The position numbers and the translations under genes are program-made. From Archegozetes longisetosus (lineage: Eukaryota > Arthropoda > Arachnida > Sarcoptiformes > Trhypochthoniidae): 64,000 bases of DNA. Each line of letters begins with the position of its first letter. Position 1 is the first letter of the stretch. The notes below the pieces were generated by a model. It made no database searches, was not told where the DNA came from, and saw nothing but the letters and a program-made list of their open reading frames with translations. Below are positions 45,283 to 59,300 of this stretch, in pieces. The stretch spans positions 1 through 64,000 of the forward strand of contig JAEMBT020000002.1 in the NCBI GenBank assembly GCA_018873245.2. Direction: 5' to 3'.

Positions 45283-48200
45283 CAACACTCCCTAACTTAA
45301 CATCTATGAATAACGTAACCTAAAGTATGGTATCGTTGCAATCAAGATGATCTATGATCACAAGTTAGCATTTTTCACAAATTTAAAACTGATCACTGAC
45401 CACTTCGGTAGTTGAAATCAATTAATTAGTCATGTAATCCTGAAAGTCTCCTCTTTTAAAATAAACAAATATCATATCAGAATCTAACACAAGGTTCCAG
45501 TTTTATAAATAAATCAGACATCTAATATGATGATTGATTGTCAAATCAGTCACTTTAAGGCTCGATTCGCACACACGAAATTCGGCAGAAAACAATCAAA
45601 CTTTACGAGCAACTTATGTGTATGTGCTCCATTACTAATGTTAACTAATCTATAGAAACTAATTTTCAAGTTTTAATTTCTATAGATTTCTCTCTAATTT
45701 CTCCAATAAGCTATTCGATTGATTTGTTTTCAATTCGAGCCAAACTTCCGATACTGTTTTGGTTCAATCTTTTCAGTAATGAGATTATAACATTGTTGAT
45801 GGTCGCCATTGATTGTTTGAATGACCAAATTTTCAATTAGCTACGTTTTAAAGCTAATCGACAAATCAACTTATTTTATACTTATTTAGAGTTGACTTTT
45901 CAATTAATGTCTTAAAGTAGCATGAAAGTTTAACAATGTTTTCCAAGTACTATTCATAACTAGATATTAAAGTTATGTTAATCTGAACCGAAATTTATTT
46001 CTTAATTGATTGACTCGAAGGGCATCTATTATTTAATTAGATAAAACTGGAGCCTAACTTGTTCAGAACAAGCAAGTCAAAATTAATGCCGTTAATAGAA
46101 ATCAAACTGAATTATTCGCAATCATATGTGGGCAAACATGATTAACAAATAGAATCTAAACAGTCATATGATAATTGATGCTCTTCCAAATTGTTGTTCA
46201 GATTCAATTTTGTCTATTTTTCGTGCACTCTCTCACTGTACCATTATTATGAAGACAATGCAATACAATATTTGATCTAAACGGTATACCAGCCATTACT
46301 TTAAGTTATAGTCAGTTTATGATACTGTGTATGAAAGCACACGACAACCTGTGTCAGATAATAAAGGGCAACAAATTTGATTCTCAAAAAACTTATCAAA
46401 CCTTTGACCTGAAGTGAATATTTAAAAAAATATAAACTCTTATCTTACATATATCTCAATTTGTAGTACTGTACAGAAGATCTAAGTTTAACAATTGATA
46501 AGCAGAGTTATTTGACCAGCACATTACACCGAACATTGTAGTAGTTAACCGATGTTACTTTTTCCAAGCTAAATCTAGAATTGAGGAAAAATTCATTTTG
46601 TCAACTTATCAACAATACAAGCAAATAAATCTCTTTTTTTTCAAGACTTATAAGTTTTTGGGACCAAAAAATTTTGCAATCAGTTTACAACACATTTTTT
46701 ATGACTTTTAATGTTGATAGTAGGTAAATAGTGATTTATTGTCTACTATTTATTAGTTTAGTCGGCCTTTCATTTAGTTCTAACAGTATTTTCGAGCGTA
46801 TAAAACTTGACTGCATACTTTAAAACATAAATTTATATTCATACAATCAGTGTGATTCAATAATTTCAACAGTTTCTCGTAACAATCAATAATTAAACAA
46901 ATCGATTAAAAGTATCGAAAATCTTGCTTTTTTCAGTACTTTTGCAATTTGTGCACGAGTATTCTATAAAATGAATCTAACTTTTAGCAGTTACATTCAT
47001 TTTATAACCTTGATTAACTTATAAGAGCAAAAACTTCTTACATATAGTTAATCCAAATATGTTAAATGGTATAAAATAAAACACTTGTGCTTAGTATTCC
47101 GATTGGGAGAGCAAATCACTATTTTCTGGCCTAACTTTTACTCGTTAATTATATATCAAATTAAAGATAAACAATATAATTTTGGTTTTGTGTACACGAA
47201 TTTTCCAGTTTGTCAGTATAACGATCGATGCGGCCAACAATAGTCTAAAACGTACTATGTCTGAAATTGTTGTCTTAACAAAGCCTTCATATATACTTTC
47301 GACTATGGCATTGAATCTATACTTTTCACACAAGTACTTTGTATATCCATCAATTTTGTTCAGGTAATCGTTTTAGGTAGAGTGCCTCTTCACAGTTAAC
47401 AGCTAACAGCTTAACAGATATATTATTGCATTCACTTTATTTACTCTAATTTCGATACATGCTATCTCGCACTTATCCAATCTATTCTATGCCAACTTCT
47501 CACTTTTAAACCAGTTTAAAAACCAATGTTTACCCTAATACCAATTTTCAATAATTTATTCAGATCAGAATGGGCAAAGTCAATGAAATCACATACATAT
47601 AAGTTAAGAGATATGCTTCAAATCTTTAATTTGATGTATGATTAGTAAACAAAAGCTAGGTAAGAAAAAGTTATTTGCTCTCTAAATCAGAATATGCTGT
47701 CATAAAATACTGTTTAACTTGTTTGGATATATATGTAACACATTTTTATCTCTTATAAGTTGATCAAAGCTATCAAGTTTTTCCAAAAAGCAAATAATTC
47801 ACTCTTTTATTTATAAATTTAACATAATTTTAGTGTTCTTTACATAAATTTTAGATTGAGCACTGAAACACCTTTGATCGTAATTAATCATTTCAATTAT
47901 TTGGATTCGATTGACTTTCAAAATTAATACTTTCAGTCTTCAAATCAATTAAATGTTTGTCTTAATTGTATTTTAAGTTTTTACTCAACCTTAGGCTCTC
48001 AACACAAACAGTGGTTTACAGTTAATTAGATTAACATTGAATCAATTGGAAAGACACTTATTCAAGTTTTCCAAATTCAATTAAAGTATCAAATCTTGAT
48101 TAAAAACAACTGATTTGGTCAATCAATTTCGACAAGTTCGAATGATTTGTCGAATTGAATCTATTTTTCAAACAAAAGCTACTGATCAAATTCAAAGATA

Positions 48201-49968
48201 ATTTAAATGACCAAAATAATTTCAAATTTTAATATAAACATCATTTGAGACAGTAAAAGTATACTTTTTATGTCAAGTTGTCTTATTTGATTTATATTGT
48301 CTTAACAGTTGCAGTCCACCAATAACAGATCAAAAATATGTTCAATCTCTACAAAATTGTCTTCTTAACTGATTTATCATAACTTTCAGGTCAAAATTGA
48401 CGATCATTTTTTTATTAAATTGAAATCTTTTTATCATTACCGACTTTAAAAAATTGAAAAAATCATCTTTCAACTGTAATGATACTTACATTTTAGCGCG
48501 AATCACTGTTTTTCGTTTCAAATCAATTGAATTGAACTCATTCTGCTTACACTGTTTCAAAACTATGACAGATTGTTCTTCTTCGAAATGTATTCACTTT
48601 ATGGTTGAACAACAATTAGCAAAGCATTCACTCAGTCACGTTATAAGAAAAATTGATATTTCATTCTCTTTACAAATAGTGAAAATCTACTTGATATTTA
48701 AAAAAAATTTCTTAATACTGAATACCCGGCAAAAACTAAATAACACAATGTTAATGAAACAAAGGTCAAGTCTTTTTAACTCAATTCAAGATTAATAAAG
48801 AGAACGCGCTTTCCTTAGTATTGAACAGAGATTCACAAACTTTTAGCTGTGACGAGTTGGACTATTATTTGTAGCGAATCAAATCTCCGACGCAGTATCA
48901 GTCAATGCTATTGAAAACTACAATTTCACTTGGTCTTTTAACAACTTTTTTTTTAATAATTTCACATTTTTATCACTGAAAATTCAATACTGAATTCGAG
49001 TTTCTGTACAGAGTAAACAGTAATTATCAGTTTCGGAAAAATGCCAAATCAAAATCATTAGTTATCGCATAGCCGTAACTAATACATTAATAAATGATAT
49101 TCTCGTAGGAAATACTGCAGAATACAGATATATTTGAGTGGATCAAACAGTAATTGAAAAGTATTGAAACAAAACAAGCCATTAAACACATTGAAAACAC
49201 TCGGGAGAACCTTCAAATTTGGTCAAAGTAGTAAATGTTGCAATAACCATAACAACAAAATCAATATGAATTCTTAGATCTTATTACATGAACCTTTTTC
49301 CAGATCATAATAATAATTGTGACTCATTTCTCTCAAACCTGTAAACTTTGTTCACAGAATAAAATAAAAACTTAGCTACTAACTTTTGGTTTAATTATTC
49401 GAGAGAATAACTTAGCATTTAGTGTGCAATAACTGGCTCTCAGAGTAAAACAGGATCACTCAAATTTCAAAAGCATTCAATCACACAATCCTTAATTTGA
49501 AATCAACTTTAATCATATTAGACTTATTTTATGCTGAGTGCGCTTAAGGCTTTAATGCTTCAACAAAACTAGATTGAAAAGACTAGCTAAATATCTTACT
49601 TGAACACTAAACCTCATTGTTTGCTATAATTGAATATCGAAAAACTTGTCTACAGTATAGAGATGATCATTAAAGTAGAGCGTTAACTTACTAATCGTTT
49701 GGGCAGTTCGATTCTTATTCGAACAATCAAACTATCAATACTTTAGTGAAATAAACGATCAAAGGTTAACTCAAATTTCAGTCGACTAGTTTATAGTTGA
49801 AGTTCGTATAGATCGCAAAAGGTACTACTCGGCAGATAATAAGTTTAATTTAGATTCGTTTAGTCATAGCTAGTTGAATACCAATATTATATAACCAATG
49901 AAAACAAACAATATCAGTTTAAACAACATGACTGGTTTTCCATTTTTAAGATTATCTTACTGTAGTCA

Positions 49969-50083
49969 TATTCTGAGTTCTGTCTTAAGCTCGATCTCGA
50001 CGAGAGTTACACTTGAAAATGCAAATTTCAATAGCACCAGCCCAACTGTCGTCGAGATCGAGCTTAAAGCAGAACTCAGAATA
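49969..50083. repeat. Short hairpin element with arms of about 40 bp
   Basis: The arms 49,969-50,008 and 50,044-50,083 are near-perfect inverted copies (core 'taagctcgatctcgacga' and 'tcgtcgagatcgagctta') around a 35-bp loop. There is no coding potential. It could be a MITE core or a transcribed hairpin. Confidence 0.75.
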
Positions 50084-53000
50084 CAGCTCAACAGATTGAT
50101 GTCATACAAATTAGCTTGAATGAAATTAGCTTGAATGACCCAACTATTTAAACAAATAGTAATAAAGTAGTAAGACATGAGATCTAAAAATCAGTGTCGA
50201 ACTGCACACGAAAATGCCCCACAATAACAATAAAAGTGAATTCTACTTATGACTCAATTTTTTCTATCATTAATTGTAGTGAGGATAAACTGATTTTGTT
50301 GTTCCGCACGTCAATTGTCAGCTTTCGATCAAGTTATCAGTCTTTTCGTCAACACATATCATTTGCCATCACTTGTGATGATGTGTGATCTGACATCGCG
50401 ACAATATTTCATTTTAGCACTTATGACAACATTCGTTACCTGGTGTTAAATCAATCTAAAACACCAATAATAGTAAAAAATTGCCTCAATTAGTATTTCG
50501 ATTGTTTTATTTACTAAAAATTGAGCCCAAAATTAAAACAAAGCAATCACAAATTGAAAACCAAACACTCGAAGAGTGAATCAAAATTCCTTTAGAGATA
50601 AGAATTTGTTCTGGGCTTTTGTTCCAAATTGTTATTCTATCATTCTTAAATATTTTTATAGCTATAATTGATTAGAAAGCATTTTAAAAATGATCCAGCG
50701 TCAAGTTTTTACGTAGTGACCACTTTTCTCCCGGTTGAGCACATATTGTAACTTGTATTGGATCGTTGTCTTTTTTCTTTCTTTACTTGTATTGTATTTT
50801 CATATTTGCCCCCATTATTATACTGGGCTACAAATCATAATTTCAAATACTAGATAAGTTTGAAAGTCTGTGAGCACAATAAATAAGCCAGAAATGCAAT
50901 CCATTTGAAATCTCTTCTGACATGTGCACCATTAAATGTAAATCAACTTTTATCAGACTGAATCAATTAAACTACAAAACATGCACACGAAGTCTTTTTG
51001 TTTGAACTAGTTCGCTAATCAAACAAACAAAATTCTTAAAAATGTCTACAAAACTATTCTATAATTTTTCTGAATGTTCATGCTCAATGTGTTCAATTGC
51101 TACTACTAACGACTTCATTCACAAGACTGGACTGATCATCATCAAAATGTGATTATCATAAAAAGGACTAACATTCATGTCTAATGAGTTATTCGAAACA
51201 CTGTTTGAAAGCTTGAAATTGTCAAAAACCAATAGTTCGAACTGTCAATGTTTTAGTAACGAATCATAACTGATGTGAGCTTTGAAACTGTTCGCAGAAA
51301 ATGTTTGTGCACTTTTTTTTAGTGCTGTTTCTTTGGTCAATTTCCTTAAAAACACTTTTGTATCTAAAGTATCTAAAAGCTTACATATTTTCAAAACCCC
51401 TAATCATATGCTATCAGATCGATAACGAATTTCTTATACTGATAGAAAACTTAGACTGTTCCCAAAAATGTATGACAGTTTGTGTGTCTAACTAAAACTT
51501 AATAACTATAACAAAACAGAACTGATGTGTTGTTGAGCGTGACCTTAAACTAAACTGTGATCTCAATTTTATGAACTTTTCAAAATTTGAACACTTAATT
51601 GAGAATGAGTATAACTCGCAAAGTAAACTCATGTTTCAATTGAGATTATCTTTTATCAAGTCGTATCAAATAGGATTTATTCGAATATTAGGTAAATATT
51701 TATTGGTTTTGAAGCACTTGATTGTAGTGCTCACTTGTAGTGTGGGCGCAAACTTATGTCATAAATGCTTAATAAAATGAAACTAACTGTTGGACAACTA
51801 AATCATATACAATAGAAATATTTTGGAAACTATGCAATCGGATTATGCAAGTCATGTTAGAATAAGAAAACACTTTCGCTTTCCAAAATGTTTGATCCCA
51901 TAAAATGTGTGTCAAAAATTCATATTGAAATGCAGTTCGAATATTTAACAGTTATCTTACCAGTAAAGAGCCTTATTTTGTTCAGTAAATCATTGTTGTC
52001 ATCAAAAAAGTAGCTCATGTCAAACCTACTAATGTTAAATTGATATCTGAACAAAAAACTTTTCGAATCACTTTTTCAAACTTTTTACTTCAAAAGCGAG
52101 AACAAACATTTGTTGGCTAAACAATAGTTTTAAACAACCAGAAAAAGCATTCAATTCAGATAAAATGCAACCAATAAAGCATTCTCTGCGCCAAAATCAA
52201 TAAAAACATCTTACAAAAGGCATGTTTATATCAGATTCTGCGTATAAAATAAGATCCAATTGTTTTCCAAAATTTGAAGCAGGGATTAAAGTGAACTAAT
52301 TTAGACAATAGTCACAAATCATTTATGGCAGACGATTACAGCCAAATGTGATTTTTGACAAAAGGCTAGTTTGAACATCCCTAAAAGTCTACAGTATTTG
52401 TTTGAATTAGAGAATGTTTCCTTATAAATGATGCCGCTATCTATAAATTCTATAAACAGCTGTCCATCTAAAATAAATCTGAAATGAAGTGATTCAAATT
52501 ACGATCAATATAACATTTGTTATCTTCAATATTAATATTTCAAACACTGATAAGAGATTTTGTGAACTTTTCACTTTTAAGTATCTTGCTGTTTTCTAAA
52601 CTATGATGAGGCTGCTGCAACAGCAATTTGATCAACCATAAAATCACTTCATTCTAATTACTATACAATTTTCGCATCTTTATCCTAAAGTCAAAATCTA
52701 ATCAGCCATACAACAGCTCTGAAAGTCAGTCGCCATTAAGTCTGGTTGTCTTGAGATAAACAAATTCTTATTTAATTAAATAAATTAGTTCAGTTGTTCG
52801 ACTACGACTTCATTGGACAATATAGTTTGTGTCGTTCTGAATGTTTGACTCATAATTAGATTACAGTTAATATAAGGATAGAATTAATTGAATCTAAAAC
52901 ATAAGTGACGTTAGATCACATATCGATACTGTTATTAAAAACAAGGCTCAGATATGTAAAACTATTTGAAAAGTAGGCTTTATTCGATCTAATATTACTG

Positions 53001-53314
53001 AAAACATTTTCAACAGACTCTTTCTATGTTTAAATGATGAGAAAAAATTAGAATAGTTTCTAAGTGGAAACAGAAGTCAACTGTTTTCAAGTGAAAGCTT
53101 CTACGTTTCAATTTTTGTAAGTCTACACACGATGCATTGAATGTACAAATTAAACCCCAATCAAAATTGATCATAATTTACACAGTAATGGACAATTCGT
53201 TCAAAATTGATATAACCTTTGAAATAAATAATAACTCAAATCTTATATAAAATATAAATTAACTGATAATTAGATTAATAATAATTTATTTAGAAAGTCT
53301 TGTTAGTAAACACA

Positions 53315-56300
53315 TTATATAATAGATTGCGATTCAATTAATTTGATATCTTTCATAATCAAACGGTTTTTCGATTGATTTAATGCAACGAATTGATGAC
53401 ACGCAGAGACAGTGACTTGAGGACAGTCTCTAACATCTAAATGAACAATGGATGAACATCTTCTCAGTGAGTCTAAGCTGGTATCAGATATATTATTACA
53501 CGAACAAATGTTTAATGACTTCAGTTTAGTTGCTTTGGCAGCGCCTAAGACTGCAATTCCCATATCTGTTATTTTATGGCAGTGAGAAATATCTATCTTT
53601 GTAACAAATGGCAAGTGATGTGTTATCAGTCGAATCGATACATCAGTTATATTTGAACCTAAATTAATAATTAAACAATAAATCAATTTTAATCAATCAA
53701 TCAATCAATCAATCATTAGGGACAATATAGTGATTATTATGATTGAGGGATAAACGAGTTACAGGCCAAGTCATACAACTGAATATTTGTCCGCGGTTAG
53801 TACGATTATGAGAAACGTTCACTATTATACGGATACAGCTTACAATTATTAGGTTAGGTGTAGTAAAGCGGGACTGCCCACAGTATTGCCGGCAGACCCG
53901 CAACAAGCGCAGAAATCCTAGTTTTGTCAATTGACAATTTCCTATAGACAATGTGTTGCACAGCAGTCTCAATCACGAGCGAATACCTTTACTCTGTTCT
54001 CGTATACGACTTTGATTCACATTTTTTCTTTCCATGTCATATGAACGAGAGTGATCTGGTCAAAAGTTAACTGTAAGGTTGAACAAATTGTTATTCCTAA
54101 ACGCACTTAACTCATTTACCAGTGAGTAACAACACACTTAAACCAGTTTAAAGCTCTAATTACTTAGAAGAGCGATCAGCAAAAATTCTTCTGACCCTCA
54201 AAGGTTTTTCAACTATAACTAATAAATATTTTCATGAACTTAATAAATATAAACATGAACTTTCAGTGCAAATCGATCGTATTTCAAGTAATTGTCAATA
54301 GAAAATTTTCAGCTAGATAGTATTATCGGCTATTGGACCAACTTGTCGGAAAAATGGCCAGGCGAACAAAATGAGCTGGCGATCACTCATTTAACAGCTC
54401 AAACTCCATCAAAAATAATCCATACAGTATTGATCATGCTACTGATTTGTAGCATGCTCATCTGATAATAAAATAAATTTTGCAGATATTCCTATAACTG
54501 AACATCAGTTTTGTCTACAATTAATTAGATCAGAATTTATTGAGTGTGACAAAAAATGACTTGGTCTGCTTCAAATTTAATTTAACAGTTAAAGTCCCAA
54601 AATAGTGACAAATGGCAACCGCAGCTATATTTTTATTAATTTCTATCAAATAGTTAATTTGACTTCAATTAAATTTCGTTAATTTTACTACATATATACA
54701 TTGAGCAAATTAAGATATCAATTTCTCAAATTCATTGCACATTTTAAAAAATGGCGAATGAAAAGTGATACAACCCTTTTGTATTTAACTTTATCAAAGC
54801 TTATAAACTCTAATTATATACAAGAAAGCAATTGGAATCAACGTCTTGTAGAGTCAGAAGAGGATACACTATGAACTGGAAAAAGATACGTTGCAATTTG
54901 GATCATTATTATGAAATCTTAAACACATTATATTTATCATAGTAATGTGACCCTTTTTTGTTCAGCAATTATCTGACCATTGAATGGGCTTCATTTTGTA
55001 AACCCTGTTGTAAATGTTAATTTCAAATTGATTTTGCTTGTTTTTAATTTAATATTCGCTCTTTATACTATTGATAAGTTTTTACAGCGATAGAAAATCG
55101 GTTGACATTTGTCACTATTTTGGGAGTCTAACGTAGTCAAATTTTGTGGGACTCTAACTGTTAAATCGGCAAACATAGTATCTAAATACATTGATGGTAT
55201 TTCATTATGGATTTAAAGCCAAACATCTAGTCTTCATTCAAAAGCTTTAACAATTAATTAATATTTTTTATCCTTTGTTTATTCTTTTCGCTATAGGTGC
55301 GGCAAAATCTTTTTTAAATCCTTAATACTAAGGTTAATGGAATTGTGTTTCGCACTATTTAACTGATATTGAACTATAAAATACTTGGACAGCTGTTCAA
55401 ACACGCTTTACCTGAAAGTTTAATTTCCGAGAGATATCTGAGACGTGTTTTAGTCTCCATAAGTCCGGGACGTGAATCAGTTGGAGCTGACAAGAGATCT
55501 TTGATCAAATCGTCATCTAATGAGTCTGACCACGAAAGATCTAAAGATTGCATCAGTGGACAATTGCATGTCGACAAAGCAGAGACTGTTGATGACGAAC
55601 AGCCGGCCAGTGATAATGACTGCAATTGAGGTAGTCTAGCGATGAGCCAAACCAGTTGACGACGAGATATATTGGTCCAGCTCAGGTTTACATGTTTGGG
55701 TTGTCGTCGCACTATTCCTATCAGTATTATTGAATTTATCTTTTGACGCGTCAAATCCAGTTCAGGCCACAATTTAGGGTCACAACACCAGCCTTTCAAA
55801 TGATTAAAAACAATTAGACCAACTCAACAAAATACGACAAACCTGTTCGACAAAGCGCTCGATCAGATTTTCACACAAAACGTAAAAGTAAACAAATAGT
55901 CACAAACAAAAGTGAAACGGATTCATATTAAATAATAATAATAATGCGAAACGACACACCAATAAAAAGTAATAATTAACAAACCATTCCATAACTTGCA
56001 GACACGCATACAATTAAGTAAATCGCGTTTATTCAAGTGCTGCAGAACTGGTAGTATTACGTCTCTCTCGAGTGCCAAATTGCTTGCGTACTCGCGACGA
56101 AACTTTCGCAATCGTTTTCTTTTTAATTTATTTCTTTCATTTTTAATGCTGTTACTATTATTGTTATTGCAATCATCATCGCATTCATCTTCAGAAATAT
56201 CTGATTCATCGCTTTCTGATATATCATCTTCAAGAGGAGCAGGTCTCACCTATTGTTCAAAAAATTAGTTAATAATAATTAGATTCCATTTAAGTTAGTT

Positions 56301-59300
56301 TTAGCTATATTAAAGAAAATTTTGAACTAGGATACCGATTAGTATAACACAAATCGAATACTAATCAGTTAAAACAAGTTATAGTAATACATTAGAATAG
56401 GTTGAGTCAAGCTTTAATCAGAGGTAGCGGCAAATCAATGCCAACCCCAACAAAGCTCAGGTCAAGCTAGTTTTAGTATTTGCAATCCAATTGAGTTCTC
56501 CAAAATATTCATCTATTCAGAGGCTCAAACTCCGGCACAATAATCTCTACCGTATTGAAAAATTTCAATCTAAGCAAAAATAAGATTCAATGAAATTGTC
56601 ATACAAGACAAAAACTATGAATCGCTTCAAAATGCACATAAATCGAAAAGGCCTTCGAGTATTAAAAAGAATTACACGTTTTGAAAAGCTTTTTTAAAAT
56701 TATGAGTTAAAATGCTGAATATTCTTAGAATAGTCTTTCTTGATGTAGGCTTAATTACGAAAATCAGATAAACTCACAACGTATTGAGGTCTTTTCAGTT
56801 CTCGTTGACAAATATCTGATATTTGATTATAGGATCCGTTCAACTGTTTGTTTACATTGTTGTTTTGAAGAATCACTTGTTCCTCTTCTTCTTCCTCATC
56901 AGTTGATTCGTCATGGAGCTCATGTTTTATTTCCAAATTTTTATCGTCGACACAATCTTTTTGCGATGTGTTTGAGAGGGGCGTCGGACTCAGCGATGAA
57001 TTATTAACATATGATGGACTTGATACTGAAGAGTTAGAATTATTTTGAGTTGAAAATGATGTCGTAGAAGACGAACAATTAATAGACTTTGATTTTTTTG
57101 CAAGAGATGAAGCAGAAGTTGAGCTAAATCTGGTCGACAATTCCGATGATTTCTTTAATCCTATAGTTAAAGAGAAAAAACGTTGATAAATGATGAACTG
57201 GATTCAAGCACCAAGACTGAAAGTAAAATCGATGCTAAATATATACCTTTAAGACTCTTAAAAAGTCTATCCCTTGAAGTTTCGTTCTTTTTTCTCGATG
57301 TCATGAGCGCCGCCAATCCTTTAACCTCTTGTTTATTACAATTAAGAGAAAGTGAACAATTTTTTGAGTAAAGATTAGAATTATTTTGATTTGCAATTTT
57401 CAACCCTTGACTCAATAGTGGAAATCTGGCGCACGAACGGACATGAGCTGAAGTATTGTTGGCCAACAACGAATAGGGTTTCGATTGTAAATTTTGATTA
57501 TCGTTAAGACTGGAACTACTGCTATTCTCGTCTTCAGTGTCATTATTATTGTCCAATAGATTGGAATTACTCTTATTCGTATTTTTATTATTAGTTTTAT
57601 TGTCTTCTTCGTCATCGGTAGAAGGTGGAGATTCATCGTCGATGCGAAACCGCTTCTCTGGTGGTACATAATTATTCAAGTCTTCCTTCTTCAAAAGTGA
57701 CCAATTGGGACATGACTTAGATTTCGACTTAGAGCTCGATTTCGAGCCTGATCTGACACAGCGCGGACATTCCCATGAATTGGGCAGATCTTCATTAATG
57801 TTAGCTGATCGTAAAAATGATTTCAACTTACAGTCAAATATCAAACTTAAAAAAATAGGCTTCAGTTGACTTTCATGGCTTTAATCATGTAAATGACATT
57901 GAAATTTGAATTGAAATAGCAAGAACCGATTGGAACGCAACCGCGCTCTCACTACAGGCAAATTAAGCACTATTAGTCGACCTGATCTCCATTAACCATA
58001 AACTTGAAAGTCAACTAAATCCTAACACTACACTACAAGCCTTTTATTTACCATTAGATGAAGCCAAAAGTGGAAACTTTTCATTCAGACAAAATGGATG
58101 AACGATTTCCCAGCACTGCGAGCATTCCATTAGAGAAGAAGCAGTTTCGTCATTAATCGACGGATCGACCAATTTTTCCCATCCGTCTCTACCACAAATC
58201 ATACAACAGGCCGTGTGCGGCAGAACTGGTGCTAAACACTGACGTGCTATACACGATTGCTTCATACGACCTATTAGTTCAAAAACAATAATTACAATTA
58301 CTTAATATCCAGATGCAAATCAGTTTAAAAAATACATAATCTAATCTTCTTAAGATTATCAATGAAAATAATAAGATTTTAAGCGTAGGCTCGAATTGAC
58401 TTTCAATCTTGTATTGACGTGAATTAGTACACCCTTATCTAAATTGAGTTAACGTTCGACTATACTGAATAAGTGTCAGCTCAAAATTATAACGCATTAC
58501 TTGTGAACGTCATTTACAACAATCGAAGATCGAAAGTCAACTTAAGCCTTAACATCTGAGAGTTTCGGATGAAAATATTACGAAAATACAACAATTGCAA
58601 ATTTGAAAATAAATAACAAAATTGATGATTAAATACCAGGTCCTCCAAATTTTTTCATATCTTTACAGAAATGACATTCTCCACAATCAGCTCTAAGACA
58701 TGAATCGCACTTCTTACAACGTGTTCGTCTTCTTCTGGACGAATCGTTGGCACTGGTTTTACCACTCGTCGTCTGAGACAGCTTTGAGGTCGCAAATGAT
58801 GACTGAGTTGACGAATTGACCATTTTGTTAAACGAATCATTTTGAGTGCCAGTTGAATGGAAACCTGAAGGCGGAACAGCTGCAGGAAATGGTCGCGACA
58901 TTTGGTTCAATACTGTTTTGCTCTCACTCACGATCAAAGGAGGGGAACATCTCTTTATTGGAGAATTTATGAATAAACTCGAAAAATTTTGTGATTGCGT
59001 TAAACTTGTGTTCGAGATATTTGGTGATTCATTTACTCCGGAGTTCAGTGGCTTCTTCTCAGAGTTTGTAGGATTAGAAACGCTTTTCATTTGATTCAAT
59101 TGGTTTTCAATTGAATATTCTTTTTGAGGTAATGGCGAATAATTAGTTTGTGTAGAATTAGTAGTTGATTGGTATGAGATCAACGGCGGCGGAGGAGGAA
59201 GTGATGAGACCATAAAAGAGACTGGTGTCATCGACTGGGTTGAGGTGACGGCCGGTGCCATTGATGGTATAAGTGGTGCACTCGTAATCACCGGACTGAA

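Larger units (their letters stand above)
44610..53314. other. 8.7-kb stretch without recognisable gene
   Basis: It lies between the receptor start codon and the Kdm2 stop codon. I looked for exon-like peptides and found only AT-biased open frames with no family resemblance (for example 48,454-48,795 and 51,571-51,780). It should contain the receptor promoter and 5' UTR. Upstream non-coding exons or an unrecognised lineage-specific gene cannot be excluded. Confidence 0.5.

Noticed and set aside
48454-48795. 113-aa plus-strand frame in the gene desert
   Set aside because: Composition is that of AT-rich random translation (K, F, I, N, S), with no domain and no splice context.
53709-53972. 87-aa minus-strand frame next to the last Kdm2 exon with [10 protein letters not shown]-like text
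   Set aside because: It looked like a leucine-rich repeat at first, but including it breaks the phase. The direct join from 55,412 to 53,658 gives continuous LRR sequence (KLSG then [11 protein letters not shown]).
57412-57669. Frames overlapping Kdm2 exon 8 in other phases
   Set aside because: Shadows of the acidic and N/S-rich Kdm2 linker; no independent evidence.
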